Positions 51,485 through 60,194 of a stretch of 64,000 nucleotides of DNA are shown piece by piece. Made by a program: the position numbers and the translations under genes. The first letter of the stretch is position 1; every line of letters starts with the position of its first letter. Source of the stretch: DATBLE01 sp963719325 (GTDB taxonomy: Bacteria; Actinomycetota; Thermoleophilia; Gaiellales; Gaiellaceae); contig CAVRBW010000016.1 of NCBI GenBank assembly GCA_963719325.1, forward strand, positions 67,844-131,843, in the 5' to 3' direction. The notes beneath the pieces are model-generated. The model made no database searches and had not been told where the DNA came from. It saw nothing but the letters and a program-made list of their open reading frames with translations.

Positions 51485-53267
51485 CGCGGGCGAGCTCTTC
51501 GATCGACGTCAGGCCGGCGGCGACCTTCGTCATTCCGTCGTCCCATAGCGTGCGCATGCCGCCGGCCATCGCCTCGCGCTCGATCTCCTCGCGGCTCGCC
51601 CTGCGAATCGCGAGCTCGCCGAGAGCCTCGTTCATCATCAGGAGCTGGAAGACGCCGATCCTGCCTTTGTAGCCCGTCTGGTTGCAGCGTGGGCAGCCGC
51701 GCTTCCGGTAGAGCACCATCCCGTCCGAGGCGGCCGCGACCTCCGGCGACACGCGCGCCTCGATCAGCTCCTCGACGCCCGGCGAGTACAGCTCGCAGCA
51801 GTGCATGCAGAGCTTCCGGGCGAGGCGCTGGGCGAGCACCGCGGACACCGACGACGCGGTGAGGAACGGCTCGACGCCCATCTCGTTCAGCCTCGACAGC
51901 GTGCTCGGAGCGTCGTTCGTGTGCAGCGTCGTCAGAACGAGGTGGCCCGTGAGCGAAGCTTCGATCGCGATCTTCGCCGTCTCGCTGTCGCGCACCTCGC
52001 CGACCATCACGACGTCAGGATCGGAGCGGAGGATCGAGCGAAGGGCGCTTGCGAAGGTCAGCCCCGCACGCACGTTGATCTGCATCTGGTTCACTCCGCG
52101 GAGCCTGTACTCGACCGGATCCTCGACGGTGATGATGTTGATCTCGGGCCGGTTGATCTGCGTCAGGGCCGCGTAGAGCGTCGTCGACTTGCCGGAGCCG
52201 GTCGGGCCGGTGACGAGGATCGCTCCCGTTGGACGCGTGATCAGGCGCGTGAGCTCGGAGCGCATGGCGTCCGAGAGCCCCAGCTCCTCGAGCGTCGGCG
52301 CGCTTCGCGACTTGTCGAGGAGGCGCATGATCACCGACTCTCCGGCGACGGTCGGCAACGTGGCGAGACGGACGTCCAGCAGCCGGCCCGCGCTCGCGGC
52401 GCGGAGGGAGATTCGGCCGTCCTGGGGCCGGCGGCGCTCCGCGATGTCCAGCTTCGCGATCACCTTGAGCCGGGTCGTCACTCCGGCGGTCAGCCGGGCC
52501 GGGATCCGCTGCACCTCGTGCAAGACGCCGTCGATCCGGAAGCGAACCATCAGCCCTTCTTCTTGCGCCTCGAAATGGACGTCGCTCGCCCCGTCCTCGG
52601 CAGCCTGGAGGATGATCGAGTTGACGATTCGCACGATCGGCCCCTCCGAGACGCCGTCCGCCTCCTCGAGGTCGGTGACGGCAACGCCGTCGAACACGGC
52701 GGCGAGCGCGGGCTCCACCTGAGGCTCGATCCGAGGCTCGGGGGGAGCCGCAGGCGCGTCCAGACGATCGAGCTCCGCGGCGATGTCCTCGCGCGCAGCC
52801 ACTCCGAGGGCGACCCGGTACCGGGTCGCGAGCCGCAGCTCGTCGGTCGCATGGACGTTCGCCGGGTCGGCGATCGCCACGTACAGGACCTCGCCCTCCA
52901 AGCGATAGGGGAGCGCGACCGCGCGGCGGAGGACGTGCAGCGGCATCAACCCGGTCGCCTCCCGGTCCACGCCTGAGAGCCGAAGGTCGACGAGCGGGAG
53001 CCGATGACGCGCCGCAAGCATCCGCGCGACGCCGTCGCTGGAGGCAAGCTCCTCGGCGACGAGCGCCTCCGCAAACGAGCCCCGCTCGATCGCCCTGCTC
53101 CGAACGCCGGCGAGCCGGTCGACGGGCACGAGACGCGTCGCCTCGATCAGGTCGGCGACAAGCTCAACCGATCGGTCGACCGGGAAGAACGGCAGCCGTT
53201 CCGCATCCTGCGGAACTGCCTCGCCTTCCGTTGCGATCGGGCGCGGCGCTTCCTGTTCGGGCTCCAT
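51474..53267 (-). CDS. pilB: Type IV pilus assembly ATPase PilB
   Basis: Hexameric motor for pilus extension, 597 residues. N-terminal MshEN-like part with SDGVARMLAARHRLPLVDLR, then the motor: SDVHFEAQEEGLMVRFRIDG, Walker A GPTGSGKSTTLYAA, Asp box ITVEDPVEYRLRGVNQMQIN, Walker B DPDVVMVGEVRDSETA, His box TGHLVLTTLHTND. The zinc cluster is CMHCC with GCPRCNQTGYKGRIGVFQLL. ATG at 53265-53267, 16 bases after pilD. A second, longer-range PilB is at 57156. Confidence 0.95.
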   Translation of the reverse strand: MEPEQEAPRPIATEGEAVPQDAERLPFFPVDRSVELVADLIEATRLVPVDRLAGVRSRAIERGSFAEALVAEELASSDGVARMLAARHRLPLVDLRLSGVDREATGLMPLHVLRRAVALPYRLEGEVLYVAIADPANVHATDELRLATRYRVALGVAAREDIAAELDRLDAPAAPPEPRIEPQVEPALAAVFDGVAVTDLEEADGVSEGPIVRIVNSIILQAAEDGASDVHFEAQEEGLMVRFRIDGVLHEVQRIPARLTAGVTTRLKVIAKLDIAERRRPQDGRISLRAASAGRLLDVRLATLPTVAGESVIMRLLDKSRSAPTLEELGLSDAMRSELTRLITRPTGAILVTGPTGSGKSTTLYAALTQINRPEINIITVEDPVEYRLRGVNQMQINVRAGLTFASALRSILRSDPDVVMVGEVRDSETAKIAIEASLTGHLVLTTLHTNDAPSTLSRLNEMGVEPFLTASSVSAVLAQRLARKLCMHCCELYSPGVEELIEARVSPEVAAASDGMVLYRKRGCPRCNQTGYKGRIGVFQLLMMNEALGELAIRRASREEIEREAMAGGMRTLWDDGMTKVAAGLTSIEELARVTG

Positions 53268-53283
53268 GTCCCCTGTCCAGGCC

Positions 53284-54030
53284 TCAGAAAAGGTCGAGGT
53301 ACGCGCGGATCAGTGCGTGACCGGCGAAGAGCGAGACCACTGCGCCGAACGCGAGAAACGGCGCGAAGGGGATCGCCATCTTGCGTGCCTTCGAGCCGTG
53401 CCGCACCAGGAGGACGACGGACGGCAACAGAGCCGCGATCATGCCGAGCAGGAGCGCGACGGTGACATTGCGCCCCAATGCGACACCCATCAGAAGCGCG
53501 AGCTTGACGTCCCCCATCCCCATCCCGCGTGGATACGCGAGCACCGCCGCGAACAGGAAGCCGGCGGCGCCGAGGCCCGCGATCGCCCACTCCGGGCTCG
53601 GCTCGGCCACGGTCATCAACGCGAGCACGACCACGGAAGCAGGCAGGACGACCCGGTTGGGGACGATTCGATGCGTGATGTCGGTGGCGGTCACGACCAC
53701 GAGCGCGGCGCACAGGACGGCCGCCGCAGCTGCGCGCAGGGAGAAGCCGAAAGCCAGGAGGCAGCCCGCGAGCAGACCAGCCGTTGCGAGCTCGACCGCT
53801 GGATAGATCAACCCGATCGGAGCGCCACACGTGCGACAGCGGCCTCGCAACAGCAGCCAGCTGACGACCGGAACGTTGTCGTACCAGGCAATCGGCGTCG
53901 AGCAGCTTCCGCAGCTCGAGCGCGGGCGGAGGATCGAGCGCCGCTCGGGAAGCCGCGCTGCGACGACGTTCAGGAAGCTACCGACCGCGAGGCCGGGCAG
54001 TACGGCGAATGCTCCTAGCACGGCGTCCAT
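53284..54030 (-). CDS. pilD: Prepilin peptidase/N-methyltransferase PilD
   Basis: Membrane aspartic peptidase that cuts the pilin leader and methylates the new N-terminus. It has 248 residues. The N-terminal methylase has RRSILRPRSSCGSCSTPIAW with two CxxC pairs (second in RCRTCGAPIGLIYP). The catalytic Asp residues are in TATDITHRIVPN and the GxGD motif YPRGMGMGDVKLAL. About eight helices. It sits between PASTA and pilB genes and serves the several class III prepilins of the window. Confidence 0.93.
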   Translation of the reverse strand: MDAVLGAFAVLPGLAVGSFLNVVAARLPERRSILRPRSSCGSCSTPIAWYDNVPVVSWLLLRGRCRTCGAPIGLIYPAVELATAGLLAGCLLAFGFSLRAAAAAVLCAALVVVTATDITHRIVPNRVVLPASVVVLALMTVAEPSPEWAIAGLGAAGFLFAAVLAYPRGMGMGDVKLALLMGVALGRNVTVALLLGMIAALLPSVVLLVRHGSKARKMAIPFAPFLAFGAVVSLFAGHALIRAYLDLF

Positions 54031-54044
54031 CTACGCCGAAGCCG

Positions 54045-54519
54045 CTACGTCTTTCGCGAGGCGATCGAGCGACGGGCGGCTGCCGGGGACTTGGCCGGCA
54101 GGGTTGCGGGAAGCCGGACGGCGGTTCCTCCGTACGGGGCGAAGTTCTGCGGCCGGCCTTGCTGGGAGTACGCCTTGTTCCGCTTCAGCGTCAGCATGAC
54201 CGTCGGCGCGCCGGTGTCGAGAACGACCGCACCCGCTGCCGGCTGCTGCTCGACAACGGTGTTCACTGCGTACCCGCGCACGGGCCCGATCACCCGCCAG
54301 GCGAACCCTCCGTCCTGGAGGATTCCCTTTGCGAACACGTAGGCCTGGCCCGTCACTTCCGGCACCGTCACGGTCGCGTCTTTTTCGGCGACCGGGAGCG
54401 AGTGTGGGGCGTTGCACAGCCACGCGGTCGGCAGCGAGGGTGAGGGTTCCGCCCGCGATCAGCAGCCCGCCGAAAGTGGCAATGACGCCGCGTAGGAGAG
54501 CCGCTGCGAGCTGAGCCAT
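54045..54519 (-). CDS. Single-span PASTA-domain protein, one frame break
   Basis: Starts MAQLAAALLRGVIATFGGLL with one helix. The frame breaks near 54405-54420, after TLTLAADRVA, and resumes LCNAPHSLPVAEKDATVTVP, then EVTGQAYVFAKGILQDGGFA, WRVIGPVRGYAVNTVVEQQP, AAGAVVLDTGAPTVMLTL, a single PASTA domain, which binds peptidoglycan fragments in known members. One indel restores about 157 residues. It lies between a lytic transglycosylase and pilD, so it may anchor the pilus machine to the wall. Confidence 0.75.
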
Positions 54520-54558
54520 TCCAGCGTCTTCATCGGCTCAGCGGAGCCGAAACTTGAG

Positions 54559-55923
54559 CTATTGGGCAGGCAGGACGCGGAAGAGTGGGACCCCGGTCGA
54601 CGCGCCTGGCGCCGCCTCCGCGTCGGACCACTGGAACGCCGTACCTGCGAACGACTTGAACCAGTCCTCGTCCTGCGGGTAGCCCGTCGCCGGCTGGAGC
54701 TGGAGATGGAGGTGCGGCCCGGTCGCGTCTCCTGTGTGTCCGACCAGCCCGACGAGATCGCCGGCGGCCAGCTGCGCGCCTTGAACGACGGAGGGATAGA
54801 CGGCCGACAGATGGCAGTACGTCCAGACCTGACCGTCCGTGGTCTGCATCGTGAACCCGATCCCGCAGCGATCGTTCGAGCTCCACGCGTCGAGCACGGC
54901 CCCGGCTGAGAGCGCGTAGGCGGCCGAGCCCTCAGGGGCGGCGATGTCGGCGGCGGGATAGTCGTGGTGGTAGTGGGAGACCGCGACGACGGAGGGGCCA
55001 CCGGCGACCGGGAAGACGTACGACCCGCTGCTCTGAGGCGCCCCAGTCGGCTGCCCCACCTGTGTCTGTCCCTGGAGCTGAGCCAGCTTCGCCTGCGCGA
55101 CGTCGAGCTCGCTCCGCAACTGGTCGGCCACGGCCTGCGCGGCAGCAGCCTTGGCGCCTCGTTGCACTGCGTCCTTCTGCGCCTCCAGCCGGTCGGAGAG
55201 GATCGCGTCCGCGTCGACGTGCCGCGTCGGTTCCTGTCCCTGCGCCGCGACCTCCTGAGCATTCGCCAGCGCCGCCTGATACGCCTCGTCGGCCTGCGTT
55301 ACCGCTGCCTGCGCCTGCTGAATCTGCACCTGGAGCTCGCTGGGGGCGACCACAGCCTGATCGGCGGCCGGCGCGCCTGAGCCGGCGTAGAGGTTCGCCA
55401 GCTCGACGACGTCGTTCACGTACCAGTCCGCATGGTTGTACGAGAAGATCGCCCGGCGGATGTCGCTCGCCGCGCCCGACGCGGCGAGGTACCGCGCAGC
55501 CGAGTAGATCGCGTCGACCGGGCTCCACGGATCGGCGAACCCGTTCCGGTCGGCGTCCGTTCCCCAGCGCAGCCAGGTCGACGGCATGAACTGCATCCAG
55601 CCGAGCGCTCCGGCCGAGCTCGGGCCCATGTTGCCGCCGAAGTTCGACTCGATCTTGTTGATCGCCGCGAGGACGTTCCAAGGGACGCCGTACGCCTGCC
55701 CGGCGTTCTGCCAGACACCGAGGAGCTGATCGGAAGAGAGCCGAACGGGCTGGGCGGGCGGGGTCATCCAGTTCGGCGCGAGCACGAGCTCGGCGCCGTT
55801 CGGCGTCGAGGCGCTCGGTAGAGCCGGCGCCGTCGGCGTGATGGACGGCATCTGCTCGTTTCCGCGCGCGACGCCCGTCGTCGTGGCGAGCCCGACCGCG
55901 AGCAGGATCAGCGCGCGCTTCAT
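54559..55923 (-). CDS. Secreted lytic transglycosylase / M23 peptidase fusion
   Basis: Wall-remodelling enzyme of 454 residues. A signal peptide (MKRALILLAVGLATTTGVAR) is followed by an SLT domain (about 55-180) with the catalytic-Glu motif AINKIESNFGGNMGPSSAGA, a coiled coil (ELQVQIQQAQAAVTQADEAY) and a C-terminal M23 domain with HYHHDYPAADIAAPEGSAA and HLHLQL (zinc ligands). It would open glycan strands and peptide cross-links around the pilus. Overlaps the pilT2 stop by ATGA and therefore is co-translated. Confidence 0.9.
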   Translation of the reverse strand: MKRALILLAVGLATTTGVARGNEQMPSITPTAPALPSASTPNGAELVLAPNWMTPPAQPVRLSSDQLLGVWQNAGQAYGVPWNVLAAINKIESNFGGNMGPSSAGALGWMQFMPSTWLRWGTDADRNGFADPWSPVDAIYSAARYLAASGAASDIRRAIFSYNHADWYVNDVVELANLYAGSGAPAADQAVVAPSELQVQIQQAQAAVTQADEAYQAALANAQEVAAQGQEPTRHVDADAILSDRLEAQKDAVQRGAKAAAAQAVADQLRSELDVAQAKLAQLQGQTQVGQPTGAPQSSGSYVFPVAGGPSVVAVSHYHHDYPAADIAAPEGSAAYALSAGAVLDAWSSNDRCGIGFTMQTTDGQVWTYCHLSAVYPSVVQGAQLAAGDLVGLVGHTGDATGPHLHLQLQPATGYPQDEDWFKSFAGTAFQWSDAEAAPGASTGVPLFRVLPAQ

Positions 55924-57092
55924 CGCTCTCCCGGCCGGGCGAGACGCAGCCCGGTGAGATTCTCCTCGGGCTTGTCCGCCTCAGCCGCAGCCCGTGCATC
56001 CGCGTCTCGCTGCTTGAGCGCGTGCTCGAGGGCGACGAGGAAGTCGTGGCGGTTCGTGGCGGCATTGGCAGCAACCTCGCGGTCGACCTCACCGGCGACG
56101 ACGAGCGCGATCAGGGCCTGGGTGAACGTCTGCATCTTGTAGAAGGTCCCTTCGGCGATCGCGTCCGGAAGCTCGTCCGTCCGCGCTTCCCGGATCAGGT
56201 CGGCGACGCGGGCGTTCGCGACCATCACCTCGACCGCCGGAACGCGACCGCCGGCTGCTCGAGGAAGCAGCCGCTGGCTGATCACGCCGCGCAGGACTCC
56301 CGCCAGGATGGAGCGAACCGGCTGCTGCTTCTCGGGCGGGAAGAACTCGACGATCCGGCTGATCGACTCGGCCGCGTCCAGCGTGTGCAGCGTGGAAAGG
56401 ACGAGGTGCCCCGACTCCGCGGCCTGCATCGCAGTCTCCGCGGTCTCTGCGTCGCGGAGCTCGCCGATCAGGATCACGTCCGGGTCCTGGCGCAGCGCCC
56501 GCCGAAGGGCCTCGCCGAAGGAGGCCGTGTCGATCCCCACCTCGCGCTGGTTGACGATGCTCTGCCGGTCGTCGTGCAGGAACTCGATCGGGTCCTCGAT
56601 CGTGACGATGTGGCATTGGCGCGTGTCGTTGACGTGCCCGATGATCGCGGCGAGGGTCGTCGACTTGCCGGAGCCGGTCGCGCCCGTGCAGAGGACGAGT
56701 CCGCGCTGCTCTTCCGCAAGCTGCGCGACTCCGTCAGGCAGCCCGAGCTCGACGAACGACGGGACGACGCTGGGGATCAGTCGGAAGGCGAACGAGACCG
56801 CGCCGCGCTGGCGGAAGCCGTTCACTCGGAAGCGTGGGAGGCCGGGCGGCGTGTACGCGATGTCGAGCTCGCCCGTCTCGTCGAACGCGGAGCGGCGAGC
56901 CGGATCCTGGGCGGTGACGGTGGCGAGCACGCCCTCGAGGTGCTCGGTCTCGAGGACCGGCCAACCCTCGATCGCGGCGAGCGTCCCGTCGTGTCGGAAG
57001 GCGGGCGGCTGCGCCACCTTCAGGTGGACATCGCTCGCGCCGGCTTCGACGGCACGGGTGAGCAGTGACTGAAGATCCACGCCAGCCTGCAT
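55920..57092 (-). CDS. pilT: Second PilT-type retraction ATPase
   Basis: Motor ATPase of 390 residues from ATG 57090-57092 (MQAGVDLQSLLTRAVEAGAS); a GTG two codons upstream (57096-57098) is the alternative. Walker A is GATGSGKSTTLAAI, the Asp box IVTIEDPIEFLHDD, Walker B DPDVILIGELRDAETAE, His box SGHLVLSTLHTLD. It differs from the first PilT by a longer acidic C-terminus (EADKPEENLTG). It is divergent from the second pilB across 63 bases and coupled to the SLT/M23 gene. Confidence 0.92.
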   Translation of the reverse strand: MQAGVDLQSLLTRAVEAGASDVHLKVAQPPAFRHDGTLAAIEGWPVLETEHLEGVLATVTAQDPARRSAFDETGELDIAYTPPGLPRFRVNGFRQRGAVSFAFRLIPSVVPSFVELGLPDGVAQLAEEQRGLVLCTGATGSGKSTTLAAIIGHVNDTRQCHIVTIEDPIEFLHDDRQSIVNQREVGIDTASFGEALRRALRQDPDVILIGELRDAETAETAMQAAESGHLVLSTLHTLDAAESISRIVEFFPPEKQQPVRSILAGVLRGVISQRLLPRAAGGRVPAVEVMVANARVADLIREARTDELPDAIAEGTFYKMQTFTQALIALVVAGEVDREVAANAATNRHDFLVALEHALKQRDADARAAAEADKPEENLTGLRLARPGER

Positions 57093-57155
57093 CGGCACCG
57101 CCGAGAGGCGGCTTTAGGCCCTCATGTCTGCGCGCCGGCCGCCGATAGATGTCGC

Positions 57156-58874
57156 ATGAGCGCCGAAGCTGCCCACGCCTACGATGCTGCCCCGTCTGAG
57201 GGGCGCGTCCTCCTCGGCACCCTCCTCGTCCGCAGGGGCCACCTGACCGTCGATGCCCTCGAACAGGCTCTGGCCGAGAAGGAGCGTGTCGGCAGGCCCC
57301 TCGGCCAGGTCCTCGTCGACCTCGGTCTGATCTCGACTCGTGCGCTCGCCGAAGCGCTCGCAGATCAGCACAATCTCGAGTTCATCGATCTAGCCTCGAG
57401 CGAGATCGACGGCGAGGCAGCGAGCCTGCTGACCGAGAGCCTCGCCCGCCGCTACAAGGCGCTGCCGGTGAAGTTCAGCAACGACATGGTCGTGGTCGCC
57501 GTCGCGGATCCGACCAACTTGCTTGCACACGACGACCTCCGCTTCGCGCTTGGCATCGATACCCAGATTGCGGTCGCCGACAGCGGCCAGCTCGAGCAGA
57601 TGATCTCCGCGGCCTATCGCGCGCCGATCGAGAGCGACTCGGCCATGCCGACGACCCCGAAGCCGGATCCGGCGACGATTGTGCACGACATTCGCACCGA
57701 CCTCGGCGAGCCGGGGCCTGCGATCAGCCTCGTCAACCAGCTGATCGGCCAGGGAATCGGCCACCGAGCCTCTGACATCCATTTCGAGCCCCAGGCCGAT
57801 CGCCTCGTCGTCCGTGTCCGCGTCGACGGCGTGACCCGTGAGCTGACCTCGATCCCGACCGAGATGCAGCCGGCGGTGATCGCCCGTCTGAAGGTCATGG
57901 GCGGGCTGGACATCGCGCAGCGCCGCGCAGCCCAGGACGGACGCGTGGTCGTGCTCGTGGGCGACCAGCCGACCGACCTGCGAATCGCCGTTCTGCCGAC
58001 GACGTACGGCGAGCAGGTCGTGCTCCGGATCCTCCAGCGGACGGTCAACGGACCGCTCGGCTTGAAAGAGCTCGGGATGAGCCCTGACACGGAGGCGACT
58101 CTCCGCAGCGCGATCGAGCGACCGTACGGCGCGATCATCGCGTGCGGGCCGACGGGGAGCGGCAAGACGACGACGCTCTACGCCGCGCTCGACGCGCTCA
58201 ACGACCCGGGACGCGTCCTGGTGACGATCGAAGATCCGGTGGAGTACCAGATGCCGGGCGTGACGCAGATCGAGATCGATCCGCTTGCCGGTCTCACGTT
58301 CGCGCGCGGCCTGCGCACGATCCTGCGCAGCGACCCCGACGTGATCCTCGTCGGCGAGATCCGCGACGAGGAGACCGCGCGGACCGCGATGCAGGCGGCC
58401 ACCACCGGCCACCTCGTGCTGAGCACGTTGCACGCCAACAGCGCGTCGGCCTCGATCGTCCGGCTCAAGGACATGGGCGTCGACTCGGGCCTACTCGCCC
58501 CCTCGCTGAACTGCGTCGTCGCGCAGCGGCTCGCCCGCCGACTCTGCCTCAACTGTCGCGAGAGCTACACGCCGAGCGAGGATGAGCGGCAGCACTTCGG
58601 CCTCGACCAGTACGGGAACGATCTCCAGTTGTATCGCGGGCGAGGGTGCGCCGAGTGCCTCCAGACCGGCTTTCAGGGCCGAGTCGCGCTCTACGAGGCG
58701 ATGCCGGTGGAAGGAAAGATGCGCCGGCTCATCGACGGCTCGACTGAAGAGATCTTCGCCGCCGCGCTCGAGCAGGGCATGGTCACGCTGCGCGAGAGCG
58801 GCATTCGCCTCTGCGTCGACGGAGTCACCTCGCTCGACGAGGTCCGGCGCATCACGGGCGACCGGCTGTCCTAG
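57156..58874 (+). CDS. Second PilB/GspE-type assembly ATPase
   Basis: Secretion ATPase of 572 residues. An MshEN domain (about 1-160, LLGTLLVRRGHLTVDALEQA) precedes the motor: ASDIHFEPQADRLVVRVRVD, Walker A GPTGSGKTTTLYAALD, Asp box VTIEDPVEYQMPGVTQIEID, Walker B DPDVILVGEIRDEETA, and the zinc cluster CLNCRES with GCAECLQTGFQGRVALYEAM. MshEN domains often bind c-di-GMP, which would link it to the GGDEF protein; the binding motif is not certain here. ATG at 57156. Confidence 0.92.
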   Translation: MSAEAAHAYDAAPSEGRVLLGTLLVRRGHLTVDALEQALAEKERVGRPLGQVLVDLGLISTRALAEALADQHNLEFIDLASSEIDGEAASLLTESLARRYKALPVKFSNDMVVVAVADPTNLLAHDDLRFALGIDTQIAVADSGQLEQMISAAYRAPIESDSAMPTTPKPDPATIVHDIRTDLGEPGPAISLVNQLIGQGIGHRASDIHFEPQADRLVVRVRVDGVTRELTSIPTEMQPAVIARLKVMGGLDIAQRRAAQDGRVVVLVGDQPTDLRIAVLPTTYGEQVVLRILQRTVNGPLGLKELGMSPDTEATLRSAIERPYGAIIACGPTGSGKTTTLYAALDALNDPGRVLVTIEDPVEYQMPGVTQIEIDPLAGLTFARGLRTILRSDPDVILVGEIRDEETARTAMQAATTGHLVLSTLHANSASASIVRLKDMGVDSGLLAPSLNCVVAQRLARRLCLNCRESYTPSEDERQHFGLDQYGNDLQLYRGRGCAECLQTGFQGRVALYEAMPVEGKMRRLIDGSTEEIFAAALEQGMVTLRESGIRLCVDGVTSLDEVRRITGDRLS

Positions 58875-58875
58875 G

Positions 58876-60024
58876 CTAGCCGGCGAGCCCGCCTGCAAGA
58901 CGGGCGAGCCCGGCAATCGCCTTCAGCGGCGGGCGCGCCAACCCTCGTGCTTCGCCCGGCGCGCGGATGTCTCCGCGCACGAGCCGCTCGACCACCGGCC
59001 AGACCAGCGGCGCCCGGGCGAGCGCAAAGGTGGTGCGCGGGAAGCGGTCGAGGGCGATCTTCGCGCCCCAGGAGGCGCCGGCAAGCGAGCCGAGAGCCTC
59101 TGCGAGACGATCGGCGTACGGCTCGACTGTCTCCGCTCGTCCGGCAAGCACGTCGAGCGCAGCCTCGGCGGCCAGGCGTGCGCTGACGAAGGCCTCGTAC
59201 ATGCCGTCCCCCGTCAGCGGATCGACCAGCCCGGCGGCGTCGCCGACGAGCAACGCCCGTCGCCCTGCCGGCACGAAGCCGGCGCGTCGCAGCGGCAGCC
59301 GATGGCCGCGGACGCTCTCGAGCCCTGCCTCGTCGATTCCGCTCCGCCGGCAGAGCTCCGAGAGGTGCCCCCGCAGATGCGGCCCTTCCGCTTCCCAGCC
59401 GCCGACGCCGACGTTGACGTGGTCGCCCTTCGGAAAGATCCAGCCGTACCCGCCCGGGATCGTTCCGAGCTCGATCACGGCGAGCCCTCGGTATCGCTCG
59501 TCGAACGGCGCGTTGCCTTCGTAGGCGACGCCGTGCGTGATCGGCCCGCCCAGCCCGAGCGCGCGTGCGGTGGTGCCGTTCGCACCATCCGCGCCGACCA
59601 CGATCTCCGCCTGGACGGGCGTCTCCCCGACGTGCAGAGACAACCCCCCGGTCCCGTCTTCCACGCGCGCCTTCACCCCGTCGCGAAACTCGGCCCCTGC
59701 CGCCGCGGCCTGCTCGACGAGGTACTGGTCGAGCCGCCGGCGCTGAGTCATGAGCACGAAGGGCCCCCGGCGGCCCTGCCGCTCGAAGCGGCTCCGCCAG
59801 CCCAGGCGGAACTCCATCCGGTCGACCTCGTGCTCGACCACCGGAGCGGGATCGACCGGCAGCTGGCGGACGGCCCGTAACGTCAGGCCGCCGCCGCACG
59901 GCTTGTCGCGCGGAAAGCGCGCCTTGTCGAGCAGGAGGACGCGCGCACCGCCCCGGGCGAGATGGATCGCCGTCACGGAGCCTGCCGGTCCCGCTCCGAC
60001 CACGGCGACGTCGAACCGCTCCAC
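58876..60024 (-). CDS. Geranylgeranyl-reductase family FAD oxidoreductase
   Basis: FAD enzyme of 382 residues in the GGR/FixC-like group, which reduce isoprenoid chains of quinones, chlorophyll or lipids. The dinucleotide motif is FDVAVVGAGPAGSVTAIHLA; the following DKARFPRDKPCGGGLTLRAV is diagnostic, and the second FAD motif is LLVGDAAGLVDPLTGDGMYE. GTG at 60022-60024. Its stop lies two bases after the convergent pilB2 stop. Menaquinone reduction is a likely role in an actinobacterium, but that is inference. Confidence 0.88.
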   Translation of the reverse strand: MERFDVAVVGAGPAGSVTAIHLARGGARVLLLDKARFPRDKPCGGGLTLRAVRQLPVDPAPVVEHEVDRMEFRLGWRSRFERQGRRGPFVLMTQRRRLDQYLVEQAAAAGAEFRDGVKARVEDGTGGLSLHVGETPVQAEIVVGADGANGTTARALGLGGPITHGVAYEGNAPFDERYRGLAVIELGTIPGGYGWIFPKGDHVNVGVGGWEAEGPHLRGHLSELCRRSGIDEAGLESVRGHRLPLRRAGFVPAGRRALLVGDAAGLVDPLTGDGMYEAFVSARLAAEAALDVLAGRAETVEPYADRLAEALGSLAGASWGAKIALDRFPRTTFALARAPLVWPVVERLVRGDIRAPGEARGLARPPLKAIAGLARLAGGLAG

Positions 60025-60105
60025 GCGGCCATCCTAGAGATGGTGCGATGGACGGGATGACCGCGCTTGCCGTGCGCCGACGCCGTCAGTAGGCTGCGAG
60101 TGCTT

Positions 60106-60177
60106 GCCGGTCGCGACGCAGTCGGCCGGCGAAGGCGAAGCTGCCTTCAGGAGGCTCGGGCTCCTGGGGGCTTTTTT
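60106..60177 (+). promoter_or_regulatory. Terminator/antiterminator leader of the response-regulator genes
   Basis: Three hairpins precede the gene at 60195. P1 is GCCGG...CCGGC (60106-60130). P2 is GAAGGC, 6-nt loop GAAGCT, GCCTTC (60131-60148). The terminator is GCCTTCAGGAG, 7-nt loop, CTCCTGGGGGC (60143-60171) followed by TTTTTT (60172-60177). P2 and the terminator share GCCTTC and are mutually exclusive, the layout of ANTAR-controlled leaders. Confidence 0.65.
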
Positions 60178-60194
60178 GTTGGGCGAAAGGAGCT

